A stretch of DNA of 21,359 nucleotides from contig JBFGJY010000043.1 of assembly GCA_041576975.1 (NCBI GenBank), positions 1 through 21,359 of the forward strand, given 5' to 3'. Under the pieces are notes generated by a model. It was not told the DNA's origin and ran no database searches. It was given only the letters and a program-made list of their open reading frames with translations. Positions 1 to 8,409 of the stretch are shown here, in pieces. Positions within the stretch are counted from its first letter, which is position 1; each line of letters begins with the position of its first letter. Both the position numbers and the translations under genes were made by a program. This DNA is from JBFGJY01 sp041576975. Lineage in GTDB: Bacteria > Pseudomonadota > Gammaproteobacteria > UBA4575.

Positions 1-1
1 A

Positions 2-1573
2 GAGAAATTCAAAAATGATCTGACAGAAAAACTACCATTAGGAATACGCCAGCGATTATCCTTGGCTGTTGCAATGATTCACAGTCCAGAAGTATTGATT
101 CTAGATGAGCCAACATCAGGTGTAGATCCAATTGCGCGAGATGGATTTTGGGAATTTCTGGTTCAACTCTCTAGAGAGGATGGTGTAACGATTTTTATAT
201 CTACTCATTTTATGAATGAGGCAGAACGTTGTGATCGTATTTCCTTAATGCATGCTGGAAAAGTATTAGCCCAAGATAGTCCAGATGCTTTAATAAAATT
301 GCGTAATGTTAATACACTTGAAGAAGCTTTTATTACTTATCTCATGGAGTCGTCTACTGTAAAGCAAGTAAATACTCAAACTATTAACTTACCCAAAAGT
401 GGTAGTGAAAACACTAAACAACTCAATACGACTCATGAGGTATCAACAACAAGCTTACAACGAATTTGGGCATATGCACTTCGTGAAGCGATGGAAATTA
501 GACGTGATCCCATTCGATTAGCATTTGCATTACTCGGTCCGATCATTCTGATGTTGGTTTTTGGATATGGAATATCATTTGATGTTGAGGAGTTGCGTTA
601 TGCAAGCCTTGATCGTGATAACACGACAGCAAGCCGTACTTATTTAGAAAGATATTCGGGTTCACGTTATTTTAAGCAGCAGCCATTGATTACAAACTAT
701 GATGAGCTAGAAAAGCGTTTACGCTCTGGTCAACTAACGCTTGCAATAGAAATCCCCCCAGACTTTGGAAAAGACATAAAACGGGGACAGCAACCCGAAG
801 TCGGTGTATGGCTCGATGGTGCTAATCCGTTTAGGGCTGAAACAACTCGGGGTTATGTGAATGGAATTCATGTTAATTACTTAACTGATCTTACACGTCG
901 TGAAATTGGGCAAGATATTAAGCTATCACCGATAAAAATCGAGACACGCTTTCGTTACAATCAAGATTTTAAAAGTGTATTTGCGATGGTGCCAGGCACC
1001 ATCATGCTACTGCTCATTTTAATTCCCTCTATGATGACCGCTGTTGGTGTTGTGCGCGAAAAGGAGCTGGGTTCGATCAATAACCTCTATGTGACACCTG
1101 TAAAAAAAATAGAATTTTTATTAGGTAAGCAATTTCCTTACATTGTTGTTGCGATGATAAGCTTTGTTACCTTAGTTATAATAGCTTTAATTTTGTTTCA
1201 AGTTCCAATCAAAGGAAGTGTTACTGCACTTATTTTTGGCGCCATACTTTGCGTAAGTGCAAGTACGGCATTTGGTTTGTTAGTTTCCACTTTTGTCAAG
1301 ACACAAATTGCTGCAATTTTTGCAGCTGCGATCTTATCAATTATGCCAACAATCCAATTTTCAGGATACTTATCCCCTGTATCTTCGCTATCAGGTGGTG
1401 CAAAAGTAATGGGGTATATATTTCCAAGTACTTATTTCCAAAAGATTAGCGTAGGAACCTTTACGAAAGCCTTGGGATTTAACGATTTGTATACAAATTA
1501 TATTGCGTTGCTAATTTTGGTAATTGCTTTTATTTTCTTAAGTTGGCTTTTATTAAAAGACCAAGATGCTTGA
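2..1573 (+). CDS. rbbA: ABC exporter ATPase/permease fusion, RbbA-like, 5' end outside window
   Basis: This is the C-terminal 523 codons of a fused ATP-binding and membrane protein; the reading frame is open to the left edge, so the start lies upstream. The visible part begins inside an ABC ATPase domain with a degenerate signature (LPLGIRQRLSLA, about nt 35-70), Walker B with D-loop (VLILDEPTSGVDP) and the H-loop histidine (ISTHFMNEAERCDRI). An ABC-2 permease half follows: one membrane segment near nt 515-585, a large soluble loop, then a cluster of hydrophobic segments from about nt 985 to 1560. In the RbbA family two ATPase domains precede such a permease, and I infer the first one is off the window. 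E. coli has the same order, with rbbA followed by yhhJ after a HlyD-type adaptor. The substrate is unknown; drug or toxic-molecule efflux is a family-level guess. Confidence 0.85.
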   Translation, partial: EKFKNDLTEKLPLGIRQRLSLAVAMIHSPEVLILDEPTSGVDPIARDGFWEFLVQLSREDGVTIFISTHFMNEAERCDRISLMHAGKVLAQDSPDALIKLRNVNTLEEAFITYLMESSTVKQVNTQTINLPKSGSENTKQLNTTHEVSTTSLQRIWAYALREAMEIRRDPIRLAFALLGPIILMLVFGYGISFDVEELRYASLDRDNTTASRTYLERYSGSRYFKQQPLITNYDELEKRLRSGQLTLAIEIPPDFGKDIKRGQQPEVGVWLDGANPFRAETTRGYVNGIHVNYLTDLTRREIGQDIKLSPIKIETRFRYNQDFKSVFAMVPGTIMLLLILIPSMMTAVGVVREKELGSINNLYVTPVKKIEFLLGKQFPYIVVAMISFVTLVIIALILFQVPIKGSVTALIFGAILCVSASTAFGLLVSTFVKTQIAAIFAAAILSIMPTIQFSGYLSPVSSLSGGAKVMGYIFPSTYFQKISVGTFTKALGFNDLYTNYIALLILVIAFIFLSWLLLKDQDA

Positions 1574-2696
1574 AAATGTAGAAAATATTTATCGGCTAGG
1601 TGTGAAAGAACTGTTTAGTCTTCGTCATGACACAGTGATGATTGTATTACTGATTTATACGTTTACTTATGCTGTTTATGTGCCAGCACAAAATGCTCTC
1701 ATAGAGTTAAGACATGCATCAGTAGCAATTGTGGATGAAGATCATTCTCAACTTTCAAAGAGAATCTTTGATGCAATGCTTCAACCATATTTTAAACCAG
1801 CCGTAGAAATTAACTATCATGATATCGATCAAGTGCTGGATTCCGGACGTTTTACTTTTGTTATTGATATCCCTCCAAAATTTGAAGCAGATATCTTGGC
1901 AAGACGTCAACCAATTATACAAGTCAATGTAGATGCCACTGCTATGACACAAGCGGGCAATGGGGCTAGTTATATTAGAAATATTATTTCACAAGAAATA
2001 AAAAATTATATGATGGATGATATTGATCATATAAAAGTGCCTGTAAATGTTGCAATTCGAACAAAGTTTAACCCTAATCTGCATTCTTCTTGGTTTCTTG
2101 GAGTAATGCAAATAATTAATATGATTACTTTGCTTGCAGTCATACTAACTGGAGCTGCGCTTATTCGTGAGCGTGAGCAAGGCACAATCGAGCATTTACT
2201 TGTAATGCCATTAGCTGTATCTGAAATTATGACTGCCAAAGTATGGGCTAATGGCTTAGTTATAGTAATAGCTGCAACTATTTCACTTTTGGTTGTAGTT
2301 CAACACCTCTTAGGTGTTCCAATCGCGGGGTCTATTCTACTGTTCACGTTCGGCACCATACTTTATCTCTTTTCTGTAACAGCACTGGGTATCTTACTAG
2401 CTACCATTGCGCGTTCTATGCCTCAGTTTGGCTTACTTGCATTTCCTATTTTCATGATTATGAATTTGTTATCAGGAAGTACTACCCCACTAGAAAGTAT
2501 GCCCAAGTGGTTGCAAATCACAATGCAATTTGTGCCATCGACTCATTTTGTAAACTTTGCACAAGCCATTCTATATCGAGCCGCAGATTTTGGTATTGTC
2601 TGGAAAGATTTTGCAGTGATTACTGTGATTGGTATTGTTTATTTTTCAGTGGCACTCTTTCGGTTCAGAAAAGCAATGTCAGCCATGCAAGCATAA
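1566..2696 (+). CDS. yhhJ: ABC-2 type permease, YhhJ-like
   Basis: A 376-residue inner-membrane protein of the ABC-2 permease family. It has an N-terminal membrane segment (about residues 24-40), a soluble domain of about 130 residues containing the family-typical stretches SVAIVDEDHS and FTFVIDIPPKFE, then five or so hydrophobic segments from residue 175 onward, including the conserved LIREREQGTIEHLLVMP loop. Its ATG lies inside the end of the upstream ATPase/permease gene (8-nt overlap), which indicates translational coupling and one complex. It should pair with the permease half of the upstream protein to form the export channel. Length and order match yhhJ downstream of rbbA in enterobacteria. 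The transported substrate cannot be read from the sequence. Confidence 0.87.
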   Translation: MLENVENIYRLGVKELFSLRHDTVMIVLLIYTFTYAVYVPAQNALIELRHASVAIVDEDHSQLSKRIFDAMLQPYFKPAVEINYHDIDQVLDSGRFTFVIDIPPKFEADILARRQPIIQVNVDATAMTQAGNGASYIRNIISQEIKNYMMDDIDHIKVPVNVAIRTKFNPNLHSSWFLGVMQIINMITLLAVILTGAALIREREQGTIEHLLVMPLAVSEIMTAKVWANGLVIVIAATISLLVVVQHLLGVPIAGSILLFTFGTILYLFSVTALGILLATIARSMPQFGLLAFPIFMIMNLLSGSTTPLESMPKWLQITMQFVPSTHFVNFAQAILYRAADFGIVWKDFAVITVIGIVYFSVALFRFRKAMSAMQA

Positions 2697-2741
2697 ATGT
2701 AGTCCTATTAATCACAAAAGCCTCTTGTGCAAACTTCGCAG

Positions 2742-2757
2742 TTCCCCTTTCAGGGAA
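2742..2757 (+). terminator. possible weak terminator hairpin after the ABC operon
   Basis: TTCCC and GGGAA form a five-base-pair stem around a six-base loop, 46 nt after the permease stop codon. A second weak hairpin (CACAA/TTGTG) lies just before it at 2713-2729. Neither is followed by a T-run, so intrinsic termination is doubtful. Confidence 0.2.
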
Positions 2758-2806
2758 TAAGTAGAATGATCAAATTAGGCAAGGTATAGATATTTGTATA
2801 TCAATA

Positions 2807-2836
2807 AATGGCCGCTTACGATCGAATACGGTCATC
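2807..2836. repeat. dispersed palindromic repeat, copy 1 (degenerate)
   Basis: A 30-nt stretch starting AATGGCCGCTTACG and ending GGTCATC. It is a decayed relative of the palindromic repeats at 8270, 16737, 17478 and 18840, sharing the AATG-N-C-N-GCTT left arm and the central TCG. The right arm has drifted, so the dyad is poor. It lies in the gap between the ABC exporter and the reductase-like gene. Confidence 0.45.
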
Positions 2837-2891
2837 AACCTTCATTTGATAAGGGCTATTTACTTTAATATTGTTAAAATCTTTTATTGCC

Positions 2892-3788
2892 ATGAATATA
2901 GCTAAGACCGATGATGCAATCTCAAATGAAGCGAGACATTTACTGCGCAAGCTCTATTCCGGATACAGTATCGAGACAACACCACGCTGGGATAAGAAGA
3001 TCGACTCATACAAAGCGATCCTTCCGAAATCCACTACAGTAATGATTGCATCATTGCATGGAGGGAACTTCAAAGAAATCATTCGAACAGCCAAACGGCT
3101 GCGTCAGGAGGGAATGGAACCTGTTCCACATATTGCCGCACGATCCATTCCAAATCTTGCATGCCTTGAAACCCGCTTAGATGAGCTTCAGTCAGAGGCA
3201 GATGTAAATCACATGTTGGTACTGGGTGGTGATATTCCGTCTCCTGTCGGGCCATACCACAGTTCTATGGATATCTTGAATTTAGGCGTTTTCGAGAAAC
3301 GAGGGATAAATAAAATCGGAGTATCTGGGCATCCAGAAGGGTCTTCACACATTAGCGATAGTGAACTGTCGAATGCGATTCGTTGGAAGAATGAGTATGC
3401 ATCGCGCACCGGATGCGATGTTTACATCTGTACACAGTTCGTGTTTGAAGCTTTACCCGTTATTTCCTGGGAACGAAAAATTCGGAATGAAGGAAATCAA
3501 TTGCCCATAAAATTGGGAGTACCTGGCATCGCGTCACTTCGAACCTTAATCCGGCATGCTGCAGCAGCTGGCATCGGTCAATCTGTACGCTTTTTAACGC
3601 AGCAAGCACCACATATTAAAAATATTATGACATTTAATACACCCGAGAAGCTCTTGAAGGACCTTGCTAATCATTACACGCAGGAATCATCAAGTTTAAT
3701 TGAAGGTATCCATTTCTTTCCCTTCGGGGGTGTGGAGAAGACATCTCGATGGGTTGCTGCCCAATTAGGTACTGAATACCGTGAATGA
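2892..3788 (+). CDS. methylenetetrahydrofolate reductase-like protein
   Basis: A 298-residue soluble protein resembling the MetF/MTHFR TIM-barrel family, which reduces 5,10-methylene-tetrahydrofolate using flavin. The supporting pieces are SIETTPR near residues 26-32 (the position of the catalytic glutamate, here E28), PVPHIAARS, a LGGD stretch ending at D114 (E. coli has RGD at the matching flavin-binding site), GHPEGS, TQFVFE, VPGIASLRTLIRHA and HFFPFGG near the C-terminus. The first strand and several loops differ from classical MetF: TTPR replaces the usual FFPP. Substrate or cofactor may therefore differ. I chose the ATG at 2892; a TTG at 2871 would add seven residues. Neither has a convincing Shine-Dalgarno sequence, and a stop at 2850 limits further extension. 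It is transcribed alone, and the neighbours give no C1-pathway context. Confidence 0.75.
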   Translation: MNIAKTDDAISNEARHLLRKLYSGYSIETTPRWDKKIDSYKAILPKSTTVMIASLHGGNFKEIIRTAKRLRQEGMEPVPHIAARSIPNLACLETRLDELQSEADVNHMLVLGGDIPSPVGPYHSSMDILNLGVFEKRGINKIGVSGHPEGSSHISDSELSNAIRWKNEYASRTGCDVYICTQFVFEALPVISWERKIRNEGNQLPIKLGVPGIASLRTLIRHAAAAGIGQSVRFLTQQAPHIKNIMTFNTPEKLLKDLANHYTQESSSLIEGIHFFPFGGVEKTSRWVAAQLGTEYRE

Positions 3789-3986
3789 ATCAACAAAGAT
3801 GCAGAGAACCACTTTATACAGATGGGCTTTTCTTACCTTAGTCCAATACAGGTGTTATTTGGCACAATCGACATGGACATCAGTGCATGGCTACACGTTA
3901 TGCTGGTTGCCTCATCTGTATTGATCATGGTCAAAATCGAAAAAATGTTCCTACGGAAATATCCCAATTTGGGATCGCGAACATAA
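3789..3986 (+). pseudogene. C-terminal remnant of a P-type cation ATPase (proposed)
   Basis: Directly after the stop of the reductase-like gene, in the same frame, 65 codons are open and then end at TAA (3984-3986). From about 3831 they read SYLSPIQVLFGTIDMDIS, then AWLHVMLVASSVLIMVKIEK. This resembles the last extracellular loop and final transmembrane helix of PacL/MgtA-type P-type ATPases, where a 'P-x-Q-x-x-F-x-T' stretch precedes the last helix and a basic tail follows. No other ATPase motif (DKTGT, TGES) is nearby, so only the tail survives. An ATG at 3822 could make a 54-residue peptide, but no ribosome binding site supports translation. The family assignment rests on pattern memory. 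Confidence 0.5.
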
Positions 3987-4049
3987 TGAGAATGTAAAAC
4001 AAGATGTCATCTATTCGTAGTGCAAATCACTACTTGTGGAAATAACTCA

Positions 4050-5261
4050 GTGCATGTACTCGTTATTAATTCAGGCAGTTCTTCCATAAAGTACCATCTT
4101 TATGAGATGGAGCGCGAAGGCCTGCATGTGTCGGGTAAGGTTGAACGCATTGGTGAATCTGATTGCACAAGTGTATTTCGCAGGTATAAAGATTCTTGTG
4201 ATATTGAAGAACAGAAAGTAAATATTGCGATTGCAAATCACACAGCAGGATTGGAACAAATATTTAAATCTTTACAAAGCAGTGGGGTATTGATTTCACC
4301 TGAATCTCTTGTCGCAATTGGTCATCGCGTTGTTCATGGTGGTGAGACTTTCCAGTCTCCAACTCTCATAGATAAAAATGTAATTAAAGCTATACGCGAG
4401 ATGATACCGTTAGCGCCATTGCATAACGCTGCTAATCTCGCCGGTATCGAGGCAGCACTGCGGCTTTATCCAACGGTACCCCAAGTAGCAGTTTTTGACA
4501 CTAGTTTTTTTCGTACTCTGCCGCCGCATGCCTACCGCTATGCATTGCCAGACAAGTTATACCAAAAACATCATGTGCGTCGTTACGGATTTCATGGCAC
4601 ATCCCATGAGTATGTTGCTAAACAAGCAGCCAAATATTTGCAGAGGAAGTTAGGGACGCTAAAACTTATCTCATTGCATCTTGGTAATGGTGCTAGTGCA
4701 GCAGCAATCCGCAATGGTATTTGCATTGATACTTCCATGGGTATGACACCACTAGAAGGTCTTATCATGGGAACACGTTGTGGTGATCTAGATCCTTCTA
4801 TTCATTTCTATCTTGCTAGGTCATTGGATATGAGCCTCAATGAAATCGAAATACTATTAAACCAAGATAGTGGAATGAAAGGTCTGTGTGGCGTCAAAGA
4901 TATGCGCGAAGTGCATCAATTAGCGAATGAGGGAAATGAACAGGCACGAATTGCAATTGAGATGTATTGTTACAGAATATGCAAATATGTTGGGGCTTAT
5001 TACACCATCCTTGGTGGTTTAGATGTATTGGTTTTCACCGCTGGCGTTGGCGAAAATGATCCGATTATCCGTGAATCAGTCTGCGATAGACTTGTTGCAC
5101 TAGGTATTAGGATCGATCAAAAACGAAACCAGACCAGCACAGGCCAAATTTTTAGCATTAGTGGGGAAAACGAAAAAGTAAAGGTGCTGGTCATCTCAAC
5201 TAATGAGGAAATTGAGATTGCGCAGCAGACCTTATCAGCTCTACAAAAAACTGAGCACTAA
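4050..5261 (+). CDS. ackA: acetate kinase
   Basis: Acetate kinase interconverts acetyl-phosphate plus ADP with acetate plus ATP in the cytoplasm. All family signatures are present: NSGSSS at residues 7-12 (phosphate loop), GHRVVHGG at 91-98, FHGTSHEYV from residue 181 with the active-site histidine H182, HLGNGAS, TSMGMTPLEGL, GTRCGDLDP and FTAGVGEN. With the GTG at 4050 the protein has 403 residues and begins MHVLVINSGSSS, which fits the usual length and N-terminus. GTGGA 9-13 nt upstream is a plausible ribosome binding site. An upstream in-frame GTG at 4020 would add ten atypical residues. The phosphoketolase gene follows 96 nt downstream. The pair makes ATP by substrate-level phosphorylation, with phosphoketolase supplying acetyl-phosphate. 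Confidence 0.96.
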   Translation: MHVLVINSGSSSIKYHLYEMEREGLHVSGKVERIGESDCTSVFRRYKDSCDIEEQKVNIAIANHTAGLEQIFKSLQSSGVLISPESLVAIGHRVVHGGETFQSPTLIDKNVIKAIREMIPLAPLHNAANLAGIEAALRLYPTVPQVAVFDTSFFRTLPPHAYRYALPDKLYQKHHVRRYGFHGTSHEYVAKQAAKYLQRKLGTLKLISLHLGNGASAAAIRNGICIDTSMGMTPLEGLIMGTRCGDLDPSIHFYLARSLDMSLNEIEILLNQDSGMKGLCGVKDMREVHQLANEGNEQARIAIEMYCYRICKYVGAYYTILGGLDVLVFTAGVGENDPIIRESVCDRLVALGIRIDQKRNQTSTGQIFSISGENEKVKVLVISTNEEIEIAQQTLSALQKTEH

Positions 5262-5357
5262 AATTTAATTACAGTGCAATAACCACTTATTAATTCATTT
5301 TCTCGAGAAACTAATTGTAAACAATTAATAAGATCCATAAACAATCAACCTGGAACA

Positions 5358-7748
5358 ATGGCTATGAAAGACACGGCGTCAATAAACAACGAAATCCTGA
5401 ATGCGGAAGAGTTACACAAAATTGATGCTTATTGGCGCGCCGCCAATTACCTATCTGTGGGTCAGATTTACCTGCTTGACAATCCGTTATTAAGAGAAAA
5501 TTTAAAAAAGGAACATGTAAAACCACGGCTGCTTGGGCATTGGGGGACGACACCTGGTTTGAACTTTATCTATGTCCACTGCAACCGCATCATTAAAAAT
5601 CATGATCTAAATATGATCTACATTACCGGGCCGGGACATGGTGGGCCCGGATTAGTAGCTAATACTTGGTTGGAAGGAAGCTACAGTGAGTTCTTCCCAA
5701 ACATTCCTATGGACATTGATGGAATGAAAAAATTATTTAAACAGTTTTCATTCCCTGGCGGGGTTGGCAGCCATGTCACTGCGGAGACACCGGGATCCAT
5801 TCATGAAGGTGGTGAGCTGGGCTATGCACTTTCTCATGCCTATGGTGCTGCTTATGACAATCCTGATTTGATCGTGTGTTGTGTAGTGGGTGATGGAGAG
5901 GCAGAAACCGGCCCCCTTGCCACCGCATGGCATTCCAATAAATTTCTAAACCCGGCCAATGATGGTGCGGTACTTCCAATTCTGCATCTCAATGGTTACA
6001 AAATTGCTAATCCCACATTGCTTGCCCGCCTTGGGCACGATGAACTGAAGAATCTCTTTGTTGGTTATGGTTACAAACCTTACTTTGTCGAAGGTGAGGA
6101 ACCGATGGCGATGCATCAGAAGATGGCCGCTACATTTGATTCAATTATTAGCGAAATTAAGAGAATTCAACATAAAGCTCGCGTCGAAGGCGATCTACAT
6201 CGACCACTTTGGCCTGTAGTCATATTACGTAGTCCGAAAGGTTGGACTGGCCCTAAAGAAGTCGACGGAAATAAAATTGAGGGTTACTGGCGTTCCCACC
6301 AAGTCCCGTTTTCCGACATGGTTGATAATCCAAAACACCTGAAACTTTTAGAAAACTGGCTTAAAAGTTATCAGCCCGAAGTATTGTTTGACGATACAGG
6401 CAACCTAAAAGAAGAACTTCGTGAACTAGCCCCTTCGGGGCAACGACGCATGGGCGCTAATCCTCACGCCAATGGTGGGCAGCTTCTCAAAGATTTAAAA
6501 ATTCCTGATTTTCGCGACTACGCTGTAAAAGTATCCAAACCCGGGCATACCATATCGGAATCCACAAGGGTGATGGGACAGTTCCTGCGAGATGTAATGA
6601 AGCGCAATATGGACAGCCGCAATTTTCGTGTAATGGGACCAGACGAAACCGCTTCAAATAGATTGAATGCAATATTCGAAGTGACCAATCGTGCTTGGAT
6701 GGCAGAGACGCTGCCAGAAGATGATCACCTTTCCCCGGATGGTCGGGTAATGGAAATTCTTTCCGAACATACCTGCCAAGGTTGGTTAGAAGGCTATCTG
6801 TTGACAGGACGACATGGGATTTTTTCGTGCTACGAAGCATTCATCCATATCGTTGATTCTATGTTTAACCAGCATGCGAAATGGATAAAAGTCAGTAAAG
6901 AAATTTCCTGGCGGCGACCTATTGCTTCGTTAAATTATCTTTTAACTTCACACGTATGGCGCCAGGACCACAACGGCTTTTCACATCAGGATCCAGGATT
7001 CATTGATTTGGTTGTTAACAAAAAAGCAGACATCATCCGTGTCTTTCTAGCACCAGATGCAAATACACTGCTGTATGTTACCGACAAGTGTTTACGAAGC
7101 CGCGATTTCATTAACGTGATTATTGCCGGAAAACAGCAACAACCACAGTGGCTGGATATGGATGTCGCCATAAAACATTGCAGTGCTGGAATCGGCATCT
7201 GGGAATGGGCCAGTAATGATCAGGATGGTGAACCTGATGTGGTTATGGCATGTGCTGGTGACGTGCCGACGCTGGAGACCCTGGCAGCGGCAGATCTATT
7301 GCGCCAGCATGTACCAAAGCTCAAGGTGCGGATTATCAATGTGGTAGACCTGATGACACTTCAACCCAAAGAAGAACACCCCCATGGTTTGACCGACAAA
7401 GATTTCAATACCCTGTTCACTAGCGACAAACCAATTATCTTTGCATTCCATGGTTATCCCTATCTCATCCACCGTATGACGTATCGCCGTACCAATCACA
7501 GAAATCTACATGTGCGTGGCTATAAGGAAGAGGGTACAACCACAACACCATTCGATATGGCAGTGCTGAATGATCTAGATAGGTTTCACCTAGTTAGTGA
7601 CGTTATCGATCGTGTTCCCAAGCTGGGTAATAAGGCGGCCTATCTAAAACAATTCGTGCGCGATAAACTTATCGAGCACAAGCAATATATCACCCAGTAT
7701 GGACAAGACATGCCGGAGATTCGCAACTGGAAATGGCCATACTCTTAA
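5358..7748 (+). CDS. xfp: xylulose-5-phosphate/fructose-6-phosphate phosphoketolase
   Basis: A 796-residue thiamine-diphosphate enzyme that splits xylulose-5-P (and in dual-specific members fructose-6-P) with phosphate, giving acetyl-phosphate and a shorter sugar phosphate. Visible signatures are HWGTTPGLNF at 61-70, GPGHGGPG at 91-98, GGVGSHVTAETPGS, and the ThDP/Mg motif GDGEAETGP at 178-186 followed by LATAWHSNKFLNP. In the second half DETASNRL, SYEAF-type (here CYEAF), SHVWRQDHNGFSHQDPGF and the C-terminal FAFHGYP are recognisable. The length is normal for the family (about 790-825). The ATG at 5358 is the first in frame, and a second ATG at 5364 is better spaced from TGGAA. It is probably co-transcribed with the acetate kinase gene. 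Whether it prefers xylulose-5-P or fructose-6-P cannot be told from sequence by eye. Confidence 0.97.
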   Translation: MAMKDTASINNEILNAEELHKIDAYWRAANYLSVGQIYLLDNPLLRENLKKEHVKPRLLGHWGTTPGLNFIYVHCNRIIKNHDLNMIYITGPGHGGPGLVANTWLEGSYSEFFPNIPMDIDGMKKLFKQFSFPGGVGSHVTAETPGSIHEGGELGYALSHAYGAAYDNPDLIVCCVVGDGEAETGPLATAWHSNKFLNPANDGAVLPILHLNGYKIANPTLLARLGHDELKNLFVGYGYKPYFVEGEEPMAMHQKMAATFDSIISEIKRIQHKARVEGDLHRPLWPVVILRSPKGWTGPKEVDGNKIEGYWRSHQVPFSDMVDNPKHLKLLENWLKSYQPEVLFDDTGNLKEELRELAPSGQRRMGANPHANGGQLLKDLKIPDFRDYAVKVSKPGHTISESTRVMGQFLRDVMKRNMDSRNFRVMGPDETASNRLNAIFEVTNRAWMAETLPEDDHLSPDGRVMEILSEHTCQGWLEGYLLTGRHGIFSCYEAFIHIVDSMFNQHAKWIKVSKEISWRRPIASLNYLLTSHVWRQDHNGFSHQDPGFIDLVVNKKADIIRVFLAPDANTLLYVTDKCLRSRDFINVIIAGKQQQPQWLDMDVAIKHCSAGIGIWEWASNDQDGEPDVVMACAGDVPTLETLAAADLLRQHVPKLKVRIINVVDLMTLQPKEEHPHGLTDKDFNTLFTSDKPIIFAFHGYPYLIHRMTYRRTNHRNLHVRGYKEEGTTTTPFDMAVLNDLDRFHLVSDVIDRVPKLGNKAAYLKQFVRDKLIEHKQYITQYGQDMPEIRNWKWPYS

Positions 7749-7781
7749 TTACATCAGCCTATTGACTCTGAACCGAACATG

Positions 7782-8174
7782 CTAATGTCTGAATGGAGAA
7801 GTATCTGAGACGATGGGAATTACGCGGTATCCATGATTGAGTAACTCCGTGATGAGGGTATTAAATAATTTTGGCGGGACGCGCAGCCCGATTCGATGAT
7901 GGATGCCATCTTTATCAGGGTTTGAAAGAATCCACTTGGGTCCAGCTTCAACACATGGGCGATAACTTGATCCACTCCGAAGACGGTCTGTCTCGTTATC
8001 GAATGCAGGATCTACATGCTTGAAGATTGGAGTGAGTTCAGAAACAAGTTCTTCTTTACTGTAGGATTGGTTGGCGGCAATAAAGAGCCTATGGCCCTTG
8101 CTGCCGACACCTATGTTCAACTCAAATGTGGGTTTCATCATGTTGATTGAACTTTCACGCTTATGTTCTTGCAT
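7782..8174 (-). CDS. hypothetical protein, 130 residues
   Basis: A small soluble protein that I do not recognise. It has no signal peptide, membrane segment or cysteine-rich motif, and contains a single cysteine (RPCVEAGPKW). Recognisable features are an alternating beta-like start (FELNIGVGSKGHRLFIAA), a mixed helical middle (KEELVSELTPIFKHVD) and a C-terminal helix-strand (LFNTLITELLNHGYRVIPIV). The start is settled by a strong ribosome binding site: GGAAGG, with seven bases before the ATG at 8174. A TTG further upstream lacks such a site. It converges on the phosphoketolase gene with only 33 nt between stop codons, and is transcribed alone. The good start signal and clean frame suggest a real gene. 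Confidence 0.7.
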   Translation of the reverse strand: MQEHKRESSINMMKPTFELNIGVGSKGHRLFIAANQSYSKEELVSELTPIFKHVDPAFDNETDRLRSGSSYRPCVEAGPKWILSNPDKDGIHHRIGLRVPPKLFNTLITELLNHGYRVIPIVSDTSPFRH

Positions 8175-8181
8175 ATTATGA

Positions 8182-8187
8182 CCTTCC
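8182..8187 (-). promoter_or_regulatory. ribosome binding site deciding the start at 8174
   Basis: On the minus strand GGAAGG sits seven bases before an ATG. It selects that ATG over the TTG five codons upstream, which overlaps the site itself. Confidence 0.7.
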
Positions 8188-8269
8188 AACTCAATCGATT
8201 GCTATACTTTAATTAGACTAAGCCAATAGTTTAAAAGTCACTTCATAAGCGGTAATAGGTCAAACATTG

Positions 8270-8299
8270 AATGATTGCTTTTGGCCAAAAGCGGATATG
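8270..8299. repeat. dispersed palindromic repeat, copy 2
   Basis: A palindrome-like 30-nt unit beginning AATGATTGCTTTTGGCC and ending AAAAGCGGATATG; the centre GCTTTTGGCCAAAAGC is a perfect dyad. It shares a longer flank with copy 4: both are preceded by GTCAAACA and both continue GCGGATAT. The repeated unit is thus longer than the hairpin itself, at least 38 nt. It lies in the 235-nt gap between two minus-strand genes. Confidence 0.7.
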
Positions 8300-8309
8300 C
8301 AAATATTAC

Positions 8310-8335
8310 CTAGATTCTGATGATTTATAATCTAG
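8310..8335. repeat. small inverted repeat CTAGATT/AATCTAG
   Basis: Seven-base arms separated by 12 bases, 11 nt after repeat copy 2 and downstream of the minus-strand cytochrome gene. There is no T-run, so a terminator role is uncertain. The rest of 8190-8409 shows no coding potential that I can support. Confidence 0.3.
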
Positions 8336-8409
8336 TGTCCCATGAAGTCTGTATGCCATCTCTCATGCTTCTTAATCTCTTTATTTTTCTCAACACGCCA
8401 CTTGCTGCG

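Noticed and set aside
2697..2870. Riboswitch or small RNA in the gap before the reductase-like gene
   Set aside because: Only weak hairpins and a decayed repeat copy are visible; no conserved aptamer-like pattern could be recognised.
5300..5340. Palindromic-looking TTCTCGAGAA before xfp as an operator
   Set aside because: Only ten bases, no second copy near ackA or elsewhere in the window, and within chance expectation.
6487..6840. Minus-strand frame of 117 codons inside the phosphoketolase gene
   Set aside because: Antisense to a conserved part of xfp with no start signal and no recognisable motif; a shadow of the real codons.
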